Origin: Lysobacter lycopersici
GTDB lineage: Bacteria; Pseudomonadota; Gammaproteobacteria; Xanthomonadales; Xanthomonadaceae
Assembly: GCF_007556775.1 (NCBI RefSeq)
Contig: NZ_CP041742.1
Coordinates: 1,998,001-2,062,000, forward strand
Reading direction: 5' to 3'
Length of the DNA: 64,000 nucleotides
Positions 34,576 to 43,105 of this stretch are shown one piece after another. The notes beneath the pieces are model-generated. The model made no database searches. It saw only the letters and a program-made list of their open reading frames with translations, and was not told the origin of the DNA. Made by a program: the position numbers and the translations under genes. Every line of letters begins with the position of its first letter. Position 1 is the first letter of the stretch.

Positions 34576-35353
34576 GCGCACACTCTACCCGCAAGGCCCG
34601 GCCCGGTCCCGCGTGCAGCAGCGCCCGATCGCCGCCGAGGGCGAGCGCATCGAACAGCGCCAGCATCGGCCGCATCGCGTTGCCGGCGCAGCGCTGCGCC
34701 AGCGCGCCTTCGGCCGCCGGCGCGGGCGTCGGGATCGACGTCACCCGCAGCGAGCTCGCGGCCGCCTGCGCGTCGGCGACCAGCACCAGCGCGCCGCCGA
34801 GCAGGCCTTCGCTGGGCGAGACCGCGGCCAGCGGCCCGGTCGCCGCCGCGTCGAAGGCGGCGAGCAGCACTGCCTCGCGCCCGGCCGCGAGCAGCGACAG
34901 CGCTTCCAGCAGGCCCTGGGCGAAGCTCGCGTCGTAGGCGGAAATCGCGGTGGTCGGCGCGGTGCAGCTATTGCCGATGGTCCAGTAGCCGGCGGCGGCG
35001 TTGTGCACCGAGTTGTGGAATTTCGTCGGCGACAGTGCGCGCGGTTCGCTCGCCAGCGTTGTGGCGACATAGTCGGTGATGGCGAGGTCGCCATGGGTCG
35101 AAGCGAACACGCTCGGCAACGTCGCCGGATCGCGTCCCGACGCCGTGCATGCGGCCAGCGCCACTTCCAGCGCGACCGCGACCGATTCCGGCGCACGGCG
35201 GCGTTCGTTCGGCGCCAGCAACTGCGGCGAAGGTTTCGCCGGAGCGTTTTCCGGCAGCGTTCCATCGCGGACGAACGTGAGCGCATCGTTCCACGAGGGC
35301 AGGCCGTTGCCCCAGAAGCCGATGCCGGCGATGCCGGCGCGCAGCGCACTCAT
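34568..35353 (-). CDS. Beta-ketoacyl synthase chain-length-factor-like protein (ApeO/N type)
   Basis: The 261-residue protein matches the short ketoacyl-synthase-like family (PF13723 type): FWGNGLPSW, SVFASTHGDLAITDYV, SPTKFHNSVHNAAAGYWTI. It lacks the Cys-His-His triad of a working condensing enzyme, so it probably pairs with the full ketosynthase next to it and sets chain length. Its ATG overlaps that gene's stop (ATGA). Confidence 0.86.
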   Translation of the reverse strand: MSALRAGIAGIGFWGNGLPSWNDALTFVRDGTLPENAPAKPSPQLLAPNERRRAPESVAVALEVALAACTASGRDPATLPSVFASTHGDLAITDYVATTLASEPRALSPTKFHNSVHNAAAGYWTIGNSCTAPTTAISAYDASFAQGLLEALSLLAAGREAVLLAAFDAAATGPLAAVSPSEGLLGGALVLVADAQAAASSLRVTSIPTPAPAAEGALAQRCAGNAMRPMLALFDALALGGDRALLHAGPGRALRVECAHG

Positions 35354-36543
35354 GATGCCCTCCCGAACACCAGCGAGCAGTTGTTGCCGCCGAAGCCGAA
35401 GGAATTGTTCATCGCGAATTCGATATCGCGCTGCGCGTTTTCGAACCACACGTGCGGCCCATTGCCCGGATCGTGTTCGCCGCTGTTGAGCGTGCCCGGC
35501 AGCAGGCCGTGTTCGAGCGCGAGCAGCGCGAACACCGATTCGACGATGCCGGCCGCGCCCAGCGTGTGCCCGGTCCAGCCCTTGGTCGAACTTGCATGCA
35601 AGGTCGGCGGGAACAATGCGGAAATGGCGATGGCTTCGACCTTGTCGTTGGCCGGCGTCGCGGTGCCGTGCAAATTCAGGTAATCGATGTCGCCCGCTTC
35701 GAGTCCCGCGCGTTGCAAGGCTTCGCGCATCGCCAGTTGCGCACCGAGGCCTTCGGGATGCGGCGAGGACATGTGGTGCGCGTCGCTGGATTCGCCATAG
35801 CCGCGCAGCTGCAATCCGCGTTCGCCGGGAATATCGCGTTCGAGAATCGCGAATCCGCCGGCTTCGCCCAGCGAGAGTCCGTCGCGGCGCGCATCGAACG
35901 GCCGGCACGGCAGGGGCGACACCAGCCCCAACGCGTTGAAGCCGTACAGCACGCTGCCGCACAAAGTGTCGACGCCGCCGACCAGCGCCGCGTCGGCGAG
36001 CCCGGCGTCGATGAGCCGCGCGGCCTGCGCGAAGACCTTGGCGCTGGACGAACAGGCGGTGGCGACGGTGATGCACGGCCCGCGCAAGCCGGTCGCGGCT
36101 TCGACGAAGGCGCCGAGCGAATGCGGGGTGTGGATGCGCGGACGGTCGAGGTCGGCGGGGAAGCGACCGTCCTCCAGCCGCGCGTAGGCTTCCTCGGTCG
36201 CGCCGATGCTCGAGGTCGAGGTGCCGAGCACGAGTGCCACGCGATCCGCGCCATGCTTTTCGCGCAGCGCGGCGACGGATTCCATCATCCCGTCCTGCTG
36301 CAGCGCCAGCCATGCAAGTCGGTTGTTGCGGCACTCCCAGTCGGCGAGCTCCGCCGGGAGTTCCACGTCTTCAACGCCGTCGACCCGGCCGATCCAGGTT
36401 GCGAGCAGGTCGCTGCCGGTCGGGTTGGGGAAATCGTTGGCGCGCAAGCCGCTGCGGCGCGCGCGCAGCGCTTCGAGTTGCGCAGCGCGGCCGGCGCCGA
36501 GCGCGGTGGTGGCGGTGTAATTGCCGATCGAAAGCGGTTGCAT
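35350..36543 (-). CDS. Beta-ketoacyl-ACP synthase II-like ketosynthase (ApeR/O type)
   Basis: The 397-residue KAS-II-type enzyme has the intact triad C164 (TVATACSSSAK), H292 (LNLHGTATPAND) and H326 (GWTGHTLGAAG). It condenses malonyl-ACP with the aryl-polyene chain. It heads a five-gene, fully overlapping minus-strand operon (KS, chain-length factor, glycosyltransferase, halogenase-like enzyme, antiporter). The family start MQPLSIGNYTATTALG supports ATG 36543. Confidence 0.92.
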   Translation of the reverse strand: MQPLSIGNYTATTALGAGRAAQLEALRARRSGLRANDFPNPTGSDLLATWIGRVDGVEDVELPAELADWECRNNRLAWLALQQDGMMESVAALREKHGADRVALVLGTSTSSIGATEEAYARLEDGRFPADLDRPRIHTPHSLGAFVEAATGLRGPCITVATACSSSAKVFAQAARLIDAGLADAALVGGVDTLCGSVLYGFNALGLVSPLPCRPFDARRDGLSLGEAGGFAILERDIPGERGLQLRGYGESSDAHHMSSPHPEGLGAQLAMREALQRAGLEAGDIDYLNLHGTATPANDKVEAIAISALFPPTLHASSTKGWTGHTLGAAGIVESVFALLALEHGLLPGTLNSGEHDPGNGPHVWFENAQRDIEFAMNNSFGFGGNNCSLVFGRAS

Positions 36544-36599
36544 CTGCCAAAGCGGGAATCGTCGGAAGCGGCGGAGTATAGCCAGCGAACGGTCGCGGA

Positions 36600-37406
36600 T
36601 TGGTCGATCCCACGATGCGGCGCAGCCTGGTCCGCGGCCTGTCGGACCTCTACGCGGGCGGCAGCGAAGCGGTGGACACGCAAACCGGCGCGGGTTGCCT
36701 GATGGCCATCCGCGACCTCGCGAAATCGAGCGCTGAAGATGCGGGAAGCGCGCGCTTCGGCATCGGTGCGCAATCGCTGATGCTGCATCTCGCCGCACGG
36801 CAGCGGCAGGACCAGGGAACGATCGAATCGCCGGCCGGAACGCAATTGCGCATCGAACCGGAATTGCGCGCGAACGAGCCGGCGAGCTACGTGGCCGAAT
36901 TCCGATATTCGGAAGATGCCCGGATTGCCCGCGCTTCGGCGGTGGGGCTCGCGATCGATCGTCGCTACGAAGTGTTGCGCGATGGTGCATGGGTGCCGGT
37001 CGCGCAATCCGCGCTGCGTGAAGGGGACTGGATCCGGATCACGCTGGTCGTCGACAGCGGTGCCGCGCGGCACTTCGTCGCGCTGACCGATTCCGTGCCG
37101 GGCGGCTTGCGCCCGACCGATCTCTCCTTGAGCGCCGTGGGCGGATTGGACCTGCACAAGGTCGACGATGTCGGCAGCGGATATTTCGCGACCCGCCACC
37201 TGGATGCGCGCAACCCGAAGTTCTATGCCGAGTACCTGCCCGCGGGGCGCCACGAAGTGCATTACTTCGCGCTCGTCGGGAACAGCGGCGATTACCTTGC
37301 CGCGCCGGCGGTGGTGGAATTGATGTACGGCAAGGCGACGAGGGCGAGGACCGCGGCGATGCGACTGGTGGTTCCGGATCAGGCCAAAGGGCACAGCGGG
37401 AATTAA
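36600..37406 (+). pseudogene. C-terminal remnant of an alpha-2-macroglobulin family gene
   Basis: This 268-codon frame encodes the C-terminal part of bacterial A2M proteins: RRYEVLRDGAWVPV, RHFVALTDSVPGGLRPTDLSLS, FYAEYLPAGRHEVHYFALV and GDYLAAPAVVELMYGKA. Full-length proteins are about 1500-1900 residues; the anchor, bait and thioester regions are absent. A stop (TAG, 36579-36581) lies just upstream and only 56 nt separate it from the divergent ketosynthase start. The first start codon is TTG and no secretion signal exists, so it is a non-functional fragment left by deletion or rearrangement. Confidence 0.8.
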
Positions 37407-37431
37407 TGCTGCTTAATTGCCTCCGTCCCCA

Positions 37432-37590
37432 TTGATCGATTACATCCACATCAATCCGGTCAAGCATGGTCATGCCGCGCGGGCGACGGATTGGCCGTAC
37501 AGTTCGATCCACCAGCATGTCCGCCGTGGATGGGTACCGTCGGATTGGGCGGTCGAGAAGGACGATGGACTCGATGCAGGAGAAGGATGA
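37432..37590 (+). pseudogene. C-terminal remnant of a REP-associated tyrosine transposase (RAYT)
   Basis: The frame reads IDYIHINPVKHGHAARATDWPYSSIHQHVRRG to a natural stop, the diagnostic C-terminal end of RAYT (TnpA_REP, Y1-like) transposases. About 52 codons remain of roughly 150-300; the HUH and catalytic regions are gone. It is joined abruptly to the A2M remnant and followed four bases later by a REP palindrome, as intact RAYTs are. Confidence 0.85.
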
Positions 37591-37593
37591 GAT

Positions 37594-37626
37594 GTTGGGG
37601 TTCGCTGACGCTCACCCCAACCTATG
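37594..37626 (+). repeat. REP palindrome, left copy
   Basis: GTTGGGGT (37594-37601) pairs with ACCCCAAC (37614-37621) around a TCGCTGACGCTC loop, followed by CTATG. Position behind the RAYT remnant and resemblance to the inverted copy at 38431-38462 identify it as a REP element. Confidence 0.8.
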
Positions 37627-37676
37627 CGGGCTTTATCAGTGCCGCAATTGCTTCGAATCGTACCCCCAAAGGCTTT

Positions 37677-37931
37677 ATGAATTATTTCATGAGGGGAGGC
37701 GAAGAAGGATGGAGAGCTGCGCAATTGGGGCTAGTTAAGGCAGGTTTTAAAGTATCCGTCACAACGTTGAAAGACGGCGGCAATCTGCAAATTCTTACAG
37801 GCGCATTGAGAGATGGAACGAGCATAGAGGTGAGAAATTTCAGTGCGGGAGGTGGCAAGAGCTATCTCACCATACAAATTACACAAGCGGGTTCATTGAT
37901 AAAGCAAAAATTTCGTTGGGAGCTGCACTAA
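37677..37931 (+). CDS. Low-GC hypothetical protein, possibly a toxin C-terminal fragment
   Basis: Not recognised. From ATG 37677 the protein has 84 residues (MNYFMRGGEEGWRAAQLGL..., ending SLIKQKFRWELH). The same frame stays open upstream through the REP element to 37491, but that part is GC-rich and not protein-like; the low-GC stretch itself begins near 37630. The abrupt start, low GC and TAATG overlap with the next gene resemble a displaced polymorphic-toxin tip with its immunity gene. No catalytic motif was identified. Confidence 0.5.
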   Translation: MNYFMRGGEEGWRAAQLGLVKAGFKVSVTTLKDGGNLQILTGALRDGTSIEVRNFSAGGGKSYLTIQITQAGSLIKQKFRWELH

Positions 37932-38425
37932 TGAACGACTCACTGCTATCCATGCTTCCTTACACGCCTGATAGTGACGGCGCGCCTATTGTCCAAAGTC
38001 TGCAAATTCACGATCAATGCTTTGCGGCTGCGATAAGCGAATTCGATGCCGAGCTGTGCGCTAAGCTTGTGTCCAAGATGCTTTACTCGGAGCTAATTCA
38101 AATAACTTTTTATGATCCTGTTTTCAGTACGTTTGCAAGAATAAATGCTCCGCGATCTAGCATTGACTTTCATCTATCGCCCGATAAATGGTACTCATCA
38201 CTATGTGTTTTATTTCGCACCACAGTTTCGGATGATTTCATATTCATCAGTCACGACAAGTTGTATGGGATTTTTTTCGGGTCAAAAAAATTTGTGACGC
38301 GCTGCTTAGACGAGTTTCCTTCTGGAGTTGTATCGGAAGCAAAAAAAATTTTCGATAGCTATTCGTACGATTCGGAAGAACGTGAGGACGGATTATCATT
38401 CATACGGAAATACACAAATTTATAG
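37931..38425 (+). CDS. Low-GC hypothetical protein, possible immunity protein
   Basis: Not recognised. The 164-residue acidic, probably cytosolic protein (SMLPYTPDSDGAPIVQSL, FSTFARINAPRSSIDFHLS, SYDSEEREDGLSFIRKYTNL) starts at ATG 37931, overlapping the stop of the preceding gene. Base composition is much lower in GC than the chromosome, indicating recent transfer. Size, acidity and coupling suit an immunity protein, but this is inference. Confidence 0.65.
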   Translation: MNDSLLSMLPYTPDSDGAPIVQSLQIHDQCFAAAISEFDAELCAKLVSKMLYSELIQITFYDPVFSTFARINAPRSSIDFHLSPDKWYSSLCVLFRTTVSDDFIFISHDKLYGIFFGSKKFVTRCLDEFPSGVVSEAKKIFDSYSYDSEEREDGLSFIRKYTNL

Positions 38426-38430
38426 CGAGG

Positions 38431-38462
38431 TAGGATGGGTTGAGCGCAGCGATACCCATCGC
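38431..38462 (-). repeat. REP palindrome, right copy (inverted)
   Basis: GATGGGT (38434-38440) pairs with ACCCATC (38454-38460). In reverse orientation it reads stem, TATCGCTGCGCTCA loop, stem, CCTACC, the same architecture as the left copy. With that copy it brackets the low-GC gene pair. Confidence 0.78.
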
Positions 38463-38478
38463 TAATCTCTGGTTCCGG

Positions 38479-38504
38479 TTGCGACTTCCGTCGCTTCTAC
38501 ATAA
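38479..38504. repeat. Dispersed repeat GCGAC-TTCC-GTCGC-TTCTACATAA
   Basis: A short hairpin (38481-38485 with 38490-38494) related to the element at 15121-15165. Confidence 0.5.
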
Positions 38505-38525
38505 GCGCCAGCCCGCAACAGAAAA

Positions 38526-38550
38526 CAAAAACGCCGCCATTCTGGCGGTG
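38526..38550 (-). terminator. Intrinsic terminator of the minus-strand methyltransferase operon
   Basis: On the minus strand CACCGCCA and TGGCGGCG form a stem (38550-38543 and 38539-38532) followed by TTTTTGTTTT. It lies about 80 nt after the methyltransferase stop; the bases between hold no gene. Confidence 0.82.
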
Positions 38551-38630
38551 CGAAAAGGGGCCAGAGTTAATTTCCGTTTGAAATAGGGCCGTGGAAATTT
38601 ATTCGAGCCTCTTTTCGTTTCGCCTAGACG

Positions 38631-39725
38631 CTACACCTTCGCCAACTGCGCCCGCGTCAACGCGATGTGCCGCTGTGGGCTGATTGGGTCGAAGTCCTGC
38701 CGGACCGCGCCGCCGCGATGGCGGAGCACCGCGAACATGTTCGACGCCGGGTAGTCGCCGCGCTGCACGCGCGTGTCGTCGGTCGTGGCGAAGCGATCGA
38801 GCAATTCGGTGTCGGCGCCATCAGCCGTGAAATTGAAGCCGAAGCGACGTTCGACGAAGGGCATGATCGCCGCGCCGAAGGTGAGGAACACCTCGAAATC
38901 GAAGGCATCGGCGAGGCAGGCGACCACGTCCTGCGCGCGCACGCCCTCGTTCGAATACGCAGCATGGTCCACGGCCTCGTAGCGCGGCTTGGGCTTGCCG
39001 TCGCCGCGGTCCACGGTCTGCGCCGGCGACAGCTCGCGCCAGAACGCCTGCACCTGCGCGTCCACGTCCGGCCACGGCAGGTGGCCGTTGCGGCCGACCA
39101 CGTCGCTGCTGAGCAGCACGCCGTCCGGCGCAAGCAAACGTGAAAGCGCGGCGCAGAAAACTTCCAGTTCCGCGACGTGGTGGAAGAACTGGTTCACCAC
39201 CAGCACGTCGTAGGGTTGCGGGTCGCGGAATCCGGTCGCGTCCGCGGCGATGAAGCGCATGCGTTCGTCGAGGCCGAGTTCGCGCGCACGGGATTCGCCC
39301 GCCTGCATGAGCCGCGGGTTGAGGTCGACGCAATCCATGCGTGCGTCGATTCCGTCCTGCTGCAGCCACTGCATCAGCCGCAGTTCCAGATCGCCGGCGC
39401 CAGCGCCGAGGCTGGCGATGCGCAGTTCGCGCCCGGCAAGGGCCTGCGCATGCCTGCGGATCTCGACCCGATACAGGTCTTCGGGCGAGGTCGCGCCGAG
39501 GCGTTCGAACTTCGGCCGCACCCAGCGTTGCGACCACGCGTGGAAGGCCGGCGGCAGGGTGTCGCCCTGGTGCGCCGGGGTCAGCGTGAACGCGAGCTTC
39601 TCCATCGCGAGCATGAAGCGCCGCGCCAGCGGCGCCGGCAGCAGCGACCGCAGCGCGACGATGGCGCGCTTGGCCGGTGCGCGATGCCGGTAAACGAAAC
39701 CCTTGGCGGAATCGCGCAGGGACAA
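38631..39725 (-). CDS. Class I SAM-dependent methyltransferase
   Basis: The 364-residue protein has a Rossmann methyltransferase core: IASLGAGAGDLELRL (motif I), DCVDLNPRLMQAG, and DVLVVNQFFHHVAEL. The N-terminal 90 residues are basic. The C-terminal part has FGFNFTADGADTELLDRFATTDD. The substrate is unknown. The predicted start is TTG at 39725, three bases after the DUF885 stop; an internal ATG near residue 38 is an alternative. It is likely cotranscribed with the DUF885 gene. Confidence 0.82.
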   Translation of the reverse strand: MSLRDSAKGFVYRHRAPAKRAIVALRSLLPAPLARRFMLAMEKLAFTLTPAHQGDTLPPAFHAWSQRWVRPKFERLGATSPEDLYRVEIRRHAQALAGRELRIASLGAGAGDLELRLMQWLQQDGIDARMDCVDLNPRLMQAGESRARELGLDERMRFIAADATGFRDPQPYDVLVVNQFFHHVAELEVFCAALSRLLAPDGVLLSSDVVGRNGHLPWPDVDAQVQAFWRELSPAQTVDRGDGKPKPRYEAVDHAAYSNEGVRAQDVVACLADAFDFEVFLTFGAAIMPFVERRFGFNFTADGADTELLDRFATTDDTRVQRGDYPASNMFAVLRHRGGAVRQDFDPISPQRHIALTRAQLAKV

Positions 39726-39728
39726 AGG

Positions 39729-41540
39729 CTACTTCTTCGCCATCTGCTGCGGCACGAACTGTTCCTTCACCGCGGCGGCGAGCAGGTCCGGCGGCAACAT
39801 GCCCTGGCCGATCACGAAGTTGTTGAACGCCTTGCGGTCGAACTTCGGGCCCAGCGCGAGCTCGGCGTCCATGCGCGTCTGCAACAGGCGGCTGTAGCCG
39901 TAGAAATAGCTGCCGGCCTGGCCGGGCATGTTGAACATGTAGCGGTCGAGTTCCTGCTTGGCCATCGCCGCCGACACGCCGACTTCGCCTTCGAGCACGC
40001 GATCGGCGCTGGCGCGGTCGATCAGGCCGAGGTTGAGCATCGGGTCGAGGATCGCGCGCGCCGCGCGCAGCAGGCGCAACTGCAGCGCGATGAACTGCCC
40101 GTCGACCGGTTCGTAGGGCACCATCTCGGCTTCGGCGTACAGCGCCCAGCCTTCCACGTTCACCGAATTGAACGCGAACATCGAGCGCGCCAGCGACACG
40201 CCGCGTTCGATCATCGCGGTGAACTGCAGTTCGTGGCCCGGGCGGCCTTCGTGCGCGGACAGGGTCCACGCCGCGGACGCGAAGTTGAAGTCGTCGTACT
40301 GCAGCGCCTTGCCGTCCGCCGTCGGCACCGACACCGGCAACACGAACTGGCCCTGCTGCCCGGTGTTGCCGACCAGCGGCGCGGGCAGGAAGTGCGGCGC
40401 GGGCTGCGCGGCGCTTTCGGCCGGCGAACCCAGGCGCATGATCATCGGCCGGTTCGGCACGTCGACTATGCCTTGCTTGCGGATGATCGGGTCGATCGCG
40501 TCGATGACCTTGCGGTATTCGCCTTCCAGCCCGTCGTTCGGGATGGTGTCGCGCTTCAACGCGTGCAGCACCGCGATGTAGTCGTTCGGATCGTCGACCT
40601 TCAGGCCCTTCGCCGCGGCCACCTGCGGCGCGAGCTGGCGCATCGCCGCGCGGGTTTCCATGAACTCGACCTCGGCGCGCTGCATCAGCAGTTGCGGGTC
40701 GATGTCGATGCCCATCTGCTTGAGCTGGAACGCGTACACCGGCGCCGGCAGTTTCGCGTCGTCGCGCGCCCTGGGCAGCACTTCGCCGCGGGTCCAGTCG
40801 GCGTAGTCGCGCAGCTGCTTGCCGATCGCGTCCAGCGCCGGTTGCGCGCCTTCGATCTTGTACTGCGCGAACAGGTCGGCGATGCCCTTGATGTAGGTAT
40901 CGCTGTTCGCCAGCGCCTGCTCGACTTCCATCTTGCTGGGACGCGTGAGGTTCGCATCGCCGGCGCGCTCGGCGTAGCGGTCCTTCGCCAGTTGCACCAG
41001 CGGCGTCGTATCCGCGGTCAGGCCGGCATAGCGCTGCAGGCGCGCGAGCGCGTGCGCGCGGCGCTCGGGCGGGGTCTGGTCGGAGAGCAGCGCCTGCAGG
41101 CCGGTGAACACGTTCTGGCCCACGTCCGACCACGGCAGCAGGTACTGCTCGTTGAGCTGACTGTTCTCGATGTTGCGGCTGGCGGCGTCGATCAGGATCT
41201 GCAGGTCCTGGCGCACGTTCGGATCTTTCTCGACGGCAAGCTTGCCCTGCAGTTCGGCCTTCGCCTGCGCCATCGCCGCGCGGAAGCGTTCGCCGACCTT
41301 GGGTTTCAGGTCGAAGACCTGGTCGTCGTAGCCCGGGATGCCGAAGAACGAGGCTTCCTCCGGCGCGAACGGCGCCTGCGCCTTGAGCAGGATCTGCGAA
41401 AATTCGTTGCTGCGCGCGACCCAGGCCGGTGCCGCGGGCGCCGTGGCGGCGGGCGCATCGGCCGCACGCGCGGTCGGCGCAGCGGGAACGGACAGGCCGA
41501 TGGCGAGGACGATGGCGAGGCTCAGCGGCAAGGCTTTCAT
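39729..41540 (-). CDS. DUF885 family exported protein (putative metalloprotease)
   Basis: The 603-residue precursor has a signal peptide (MKALPLSLAIVLAIGLSVPAAP...ARA) and the DUF885 domain, including the zincin-like LSAHEGRPGHELQF motif (HExxxxH) and RGVSLARSMFAFNSVNVEGWALYAE. Family members are periplasmic or membrane-linked proteins assumed to be peptidases. ATG at 41540 is preferred over upstream starts because the signal peptide begins there. Confidence 0.9.
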   Translation of the reverse strand: MKALPLSLAIVLAIGLSVPAAPTARAADAPAATAPAAPAWVARSNEFSQILLKAQAPFAPEEASFFGIPGYDDQVFDLKPKVGERFRAAMAQAKAELQGKLAVEKDPNVRQDLQILIDAASRNIENSQLNEQYLLPWSDVGQNVFTGLQALLSDQTPPERRAHALARLQRYAGLTADTTPLVQLAKDRYAERAGDANLTRPSKMEVEQALANSDTYIKGIADLFAQYKIEGAQPALDAIGKQLRDYADWTRGEVLPRARDDAKLPAPVYAFQLKQMGIDIDPQLLMQRAEVEFMETRAAMRQLAPQVAAAKGLKVDDPNDYIAVLHALKRDTIPNDGLEGEYRKVIDAIDPIIRKQGIVDVPNRPMIMRLGSPAESAAQPAPHFLPAPLVGNTGQQGQFVLPVSVPTADGKALQYDDFNFASAAWTLSAHEGRPGHELQFTAMIERGVSLARSMFAFNSVNVEGWALYAEAEMVPYEPVDGQFIALQLRLLRAARAILDPMLNLGLIDRASADRVLEGEVGVSAAMAKQELDRYMFNMPGQAGSYFYGYSRLLQTRMDAELALGPKFDRKAFNNFVIGQGMLPPDLLAAAVKEQFVPQQMAKK

Positions 41541-41615
41541 GGCGGGCTCCGGCAGGCGTGGACGCGCCAGCATCGCGCGCCGCGCCGGCCAAGCCAAGCG
41601 CCGATGGTCACGCGC

Positions 41616-42335
41616 TCAGCGTGCGCCTTGCCCGAACAGCACCTGCTTCTCCGCGTCCGTCAGCGTCTTGCCGGCGTCCGGGTTCACCTGCTTCGACAGC
41701 GCATAGGCGCGCTGCGTCGCCGGGCGTTCGCGGATCGCCGCCTGCCAGCGACGCACGTTGGCGAACGGCGCGAGGTCCAGCGGCGCCTTGTCGTAGGGGC
41801 TGATCCATGGATACGCGGCCATGTCGGCGATGCTGTATTCGCCGCCGGCGATGAAATCGCGGCCACCGAGCTGCTTGTCGAGCACGCCGAGCAGGCGTTC
41901 GGCCTCCTTGCGGTAGCGATCCTTTGCATACGAGATGTCTTCGGGCGCGTACACGTGGAAGTGGCCGTACTGCCCGGTCATCGGCCCGAGTCCGCCCATC
42001 TGCCAGAACAGCCATTCGTTGACCAGCACGCGCTGGCGCAGTTGCGCGCCCGCATCGGCGCCTGCGCTGAAACCGAGGAAGCGCCCGGTCTTGTTGGCGA
42101 GGTAGAGCAGGATCGCGCCGGATTCGAACACCGGAATCGGCGCGCCGCCATCGACGGGCGCGTGGTCGACGATCGCCGGCATCTTGTTGTTCGGCGAAAT
42201 CTTCAGGTACTCCGGCTCGAACTGCGCGCCCTTGCCGATGTCGACGGGCTTGATCGCGTATTCGAGTCCGGCTTCCTCCAGGAACAGGGTGATCTTGTGC
42301 CCGTTCGGGGTGGGCCAGTAGTAAAGGTCGATCAT
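41616..42335 (-). CDS. Glutathione S-transferase family protein (YfcG/GstB-like)
   Basis: The 239-residue protein begins MIDLYYWPTPNGHKIT, the thioredoxin-fold start of YfcG/Nu-class GSTs, followed by the NNKMPAIVDH cis-proline loop and FESGAILLYLA glutathione-binding motif, then an all-helical C-terminal domain. These proteins act as disulfide-bond reductases with glutathione. ATG at 42335 has GGAG nine bases upstream; ATG 42344 is too close to it. Confidence 0.9.
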   Translation of the reverse strand: MIDLYYWPTPNGHKITLFLEEAGLEYAIKPVDIGKGAQFEPEYLKISPNNKMPAIVDHAPVDGGAPIPVFESGAILLYLANKTGRFLGFSAGADAGAQLRQRVLVNEWLFWQMGGLGPMTGQYGHFHVYAPEDISYAKDRYRKEAERLLGVLDKQLGGRDFIAGGEYSIADMAAYPWISPYDKAPLDLAPFANVRRWQAAIRERPATQRAYALSKQVNPDAGKTLTDAEKQVLFGQGAR

Positions 42336-42466
42336 CGAAGCCATCTCCAACGCGGGGAACGCCACTGTAGCCGCGCGCATGTGGCGGTGCCGGCAACGCA
42401 GTGTTGCGCTTGGCAGCACCCGTGCCGCCCGCTAACCTGCGCGGGCATTTTCCTTGGCGATCCCGC

Positions 42467-43024
42467 ATGTCCCAGCCCACGCCCCGCCTGAATCCCTTGC
42501 CCGCGCTGATCTTCTCCTCGCGCTGGCTGCAGTTGCCGTTGTACCTGGGGCTGATCGCCGCGCAGGGCGTGTACGTGTTCCTGTTCCTGAAGGAACTCTG
42601 GCACCTGATCCACGACGTCGCCGGGCTGACCGAGCAGAAGGTCATGCTCAGCGTGCTCGGCCTGATCGACGTGGTGATGATCTCCAACCTGCTGGTGATG
42701 GTGATCGTCGGCGGCTACGAGACCTTCGTCTCGCGCCTGCGCCTGGAAGGCCACCCGGACCAGCCGGAATGGCTTTCGCACGTGAATGCGAGCGTGCTGA
42801 AGGTGAAGCTGGCGATGGCGATCATCGGCATTTCCTCGATCCACCTGCTCAAGACCTTCATCGAGGCCGGGCAGCTGGGCGTGGACGGGACCAACTACAC
42901 GGTGCAGGGCGTGATGTGGCAGACCATCATCCATTGCGTGTTCATCCTGTCGGCGATCGGCATCGCCTGGACCGACCGGATCATGGCGATGACTTCGGGC
43001 AAGCGCGAGCAACTCGCGCACTAA
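42467..43024 (+). CDS. UPF0114/TIGR00645 family membrane protein (YqhA-like)
   Basis: The 185-residue protein has about four membrane segments and family motifs IFSSRWLQLPLYLGLI, LIDVVMISNLLVMVIVGGYETFVS and AMAIIGISSIHLLKTFI. The role is unknown. It is monocistronic, diverges from the GST gene and is followed at eight bases by a dispersed hairpin repeat that could act as its terminator. Confidence 0.92.
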   Translation: MSQPTPRLNPLPALIFSSRWLQLPLYLGLIAAQGVYVFLFLKELWHLIHDVAGLTEQKVMLSVLGLIDVVMISNLLVMVIVGGYETFVSRLRLEGHPDQPEWLSHVNASVLKVKLAMAIIGISSIHLLKTFIEAGQLGVDGTNYTVQGVMWQTIIHCVFILSAIGIAWTDRIMAMTSGKREQLAH

Positions 43025-43031
43025 TGCCTTT

Positions 43032-43075
43032 CCTTCTCCCTCCGGGAGAAGGTGCCGAAGGCGGATGAGGGGCGG
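43032..43075. repeat. Dispersed hairpin repeat, copy 2 (inverted relative to 6037-6085)
   Basis: CCTTCTCCC-TCC-GGGAGAAGG hairpin followed by TGCCGAAGGCGGATGAGGGGCGG, the reverse complement of the arm at 6037-6060. It sits eight bases after a stop codon, like copy 1. Confidence 0.75.
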
Positions 43076-43105
43076 AAACCATGTCGCGCGTCGTAAAATG
43101 ACGCG

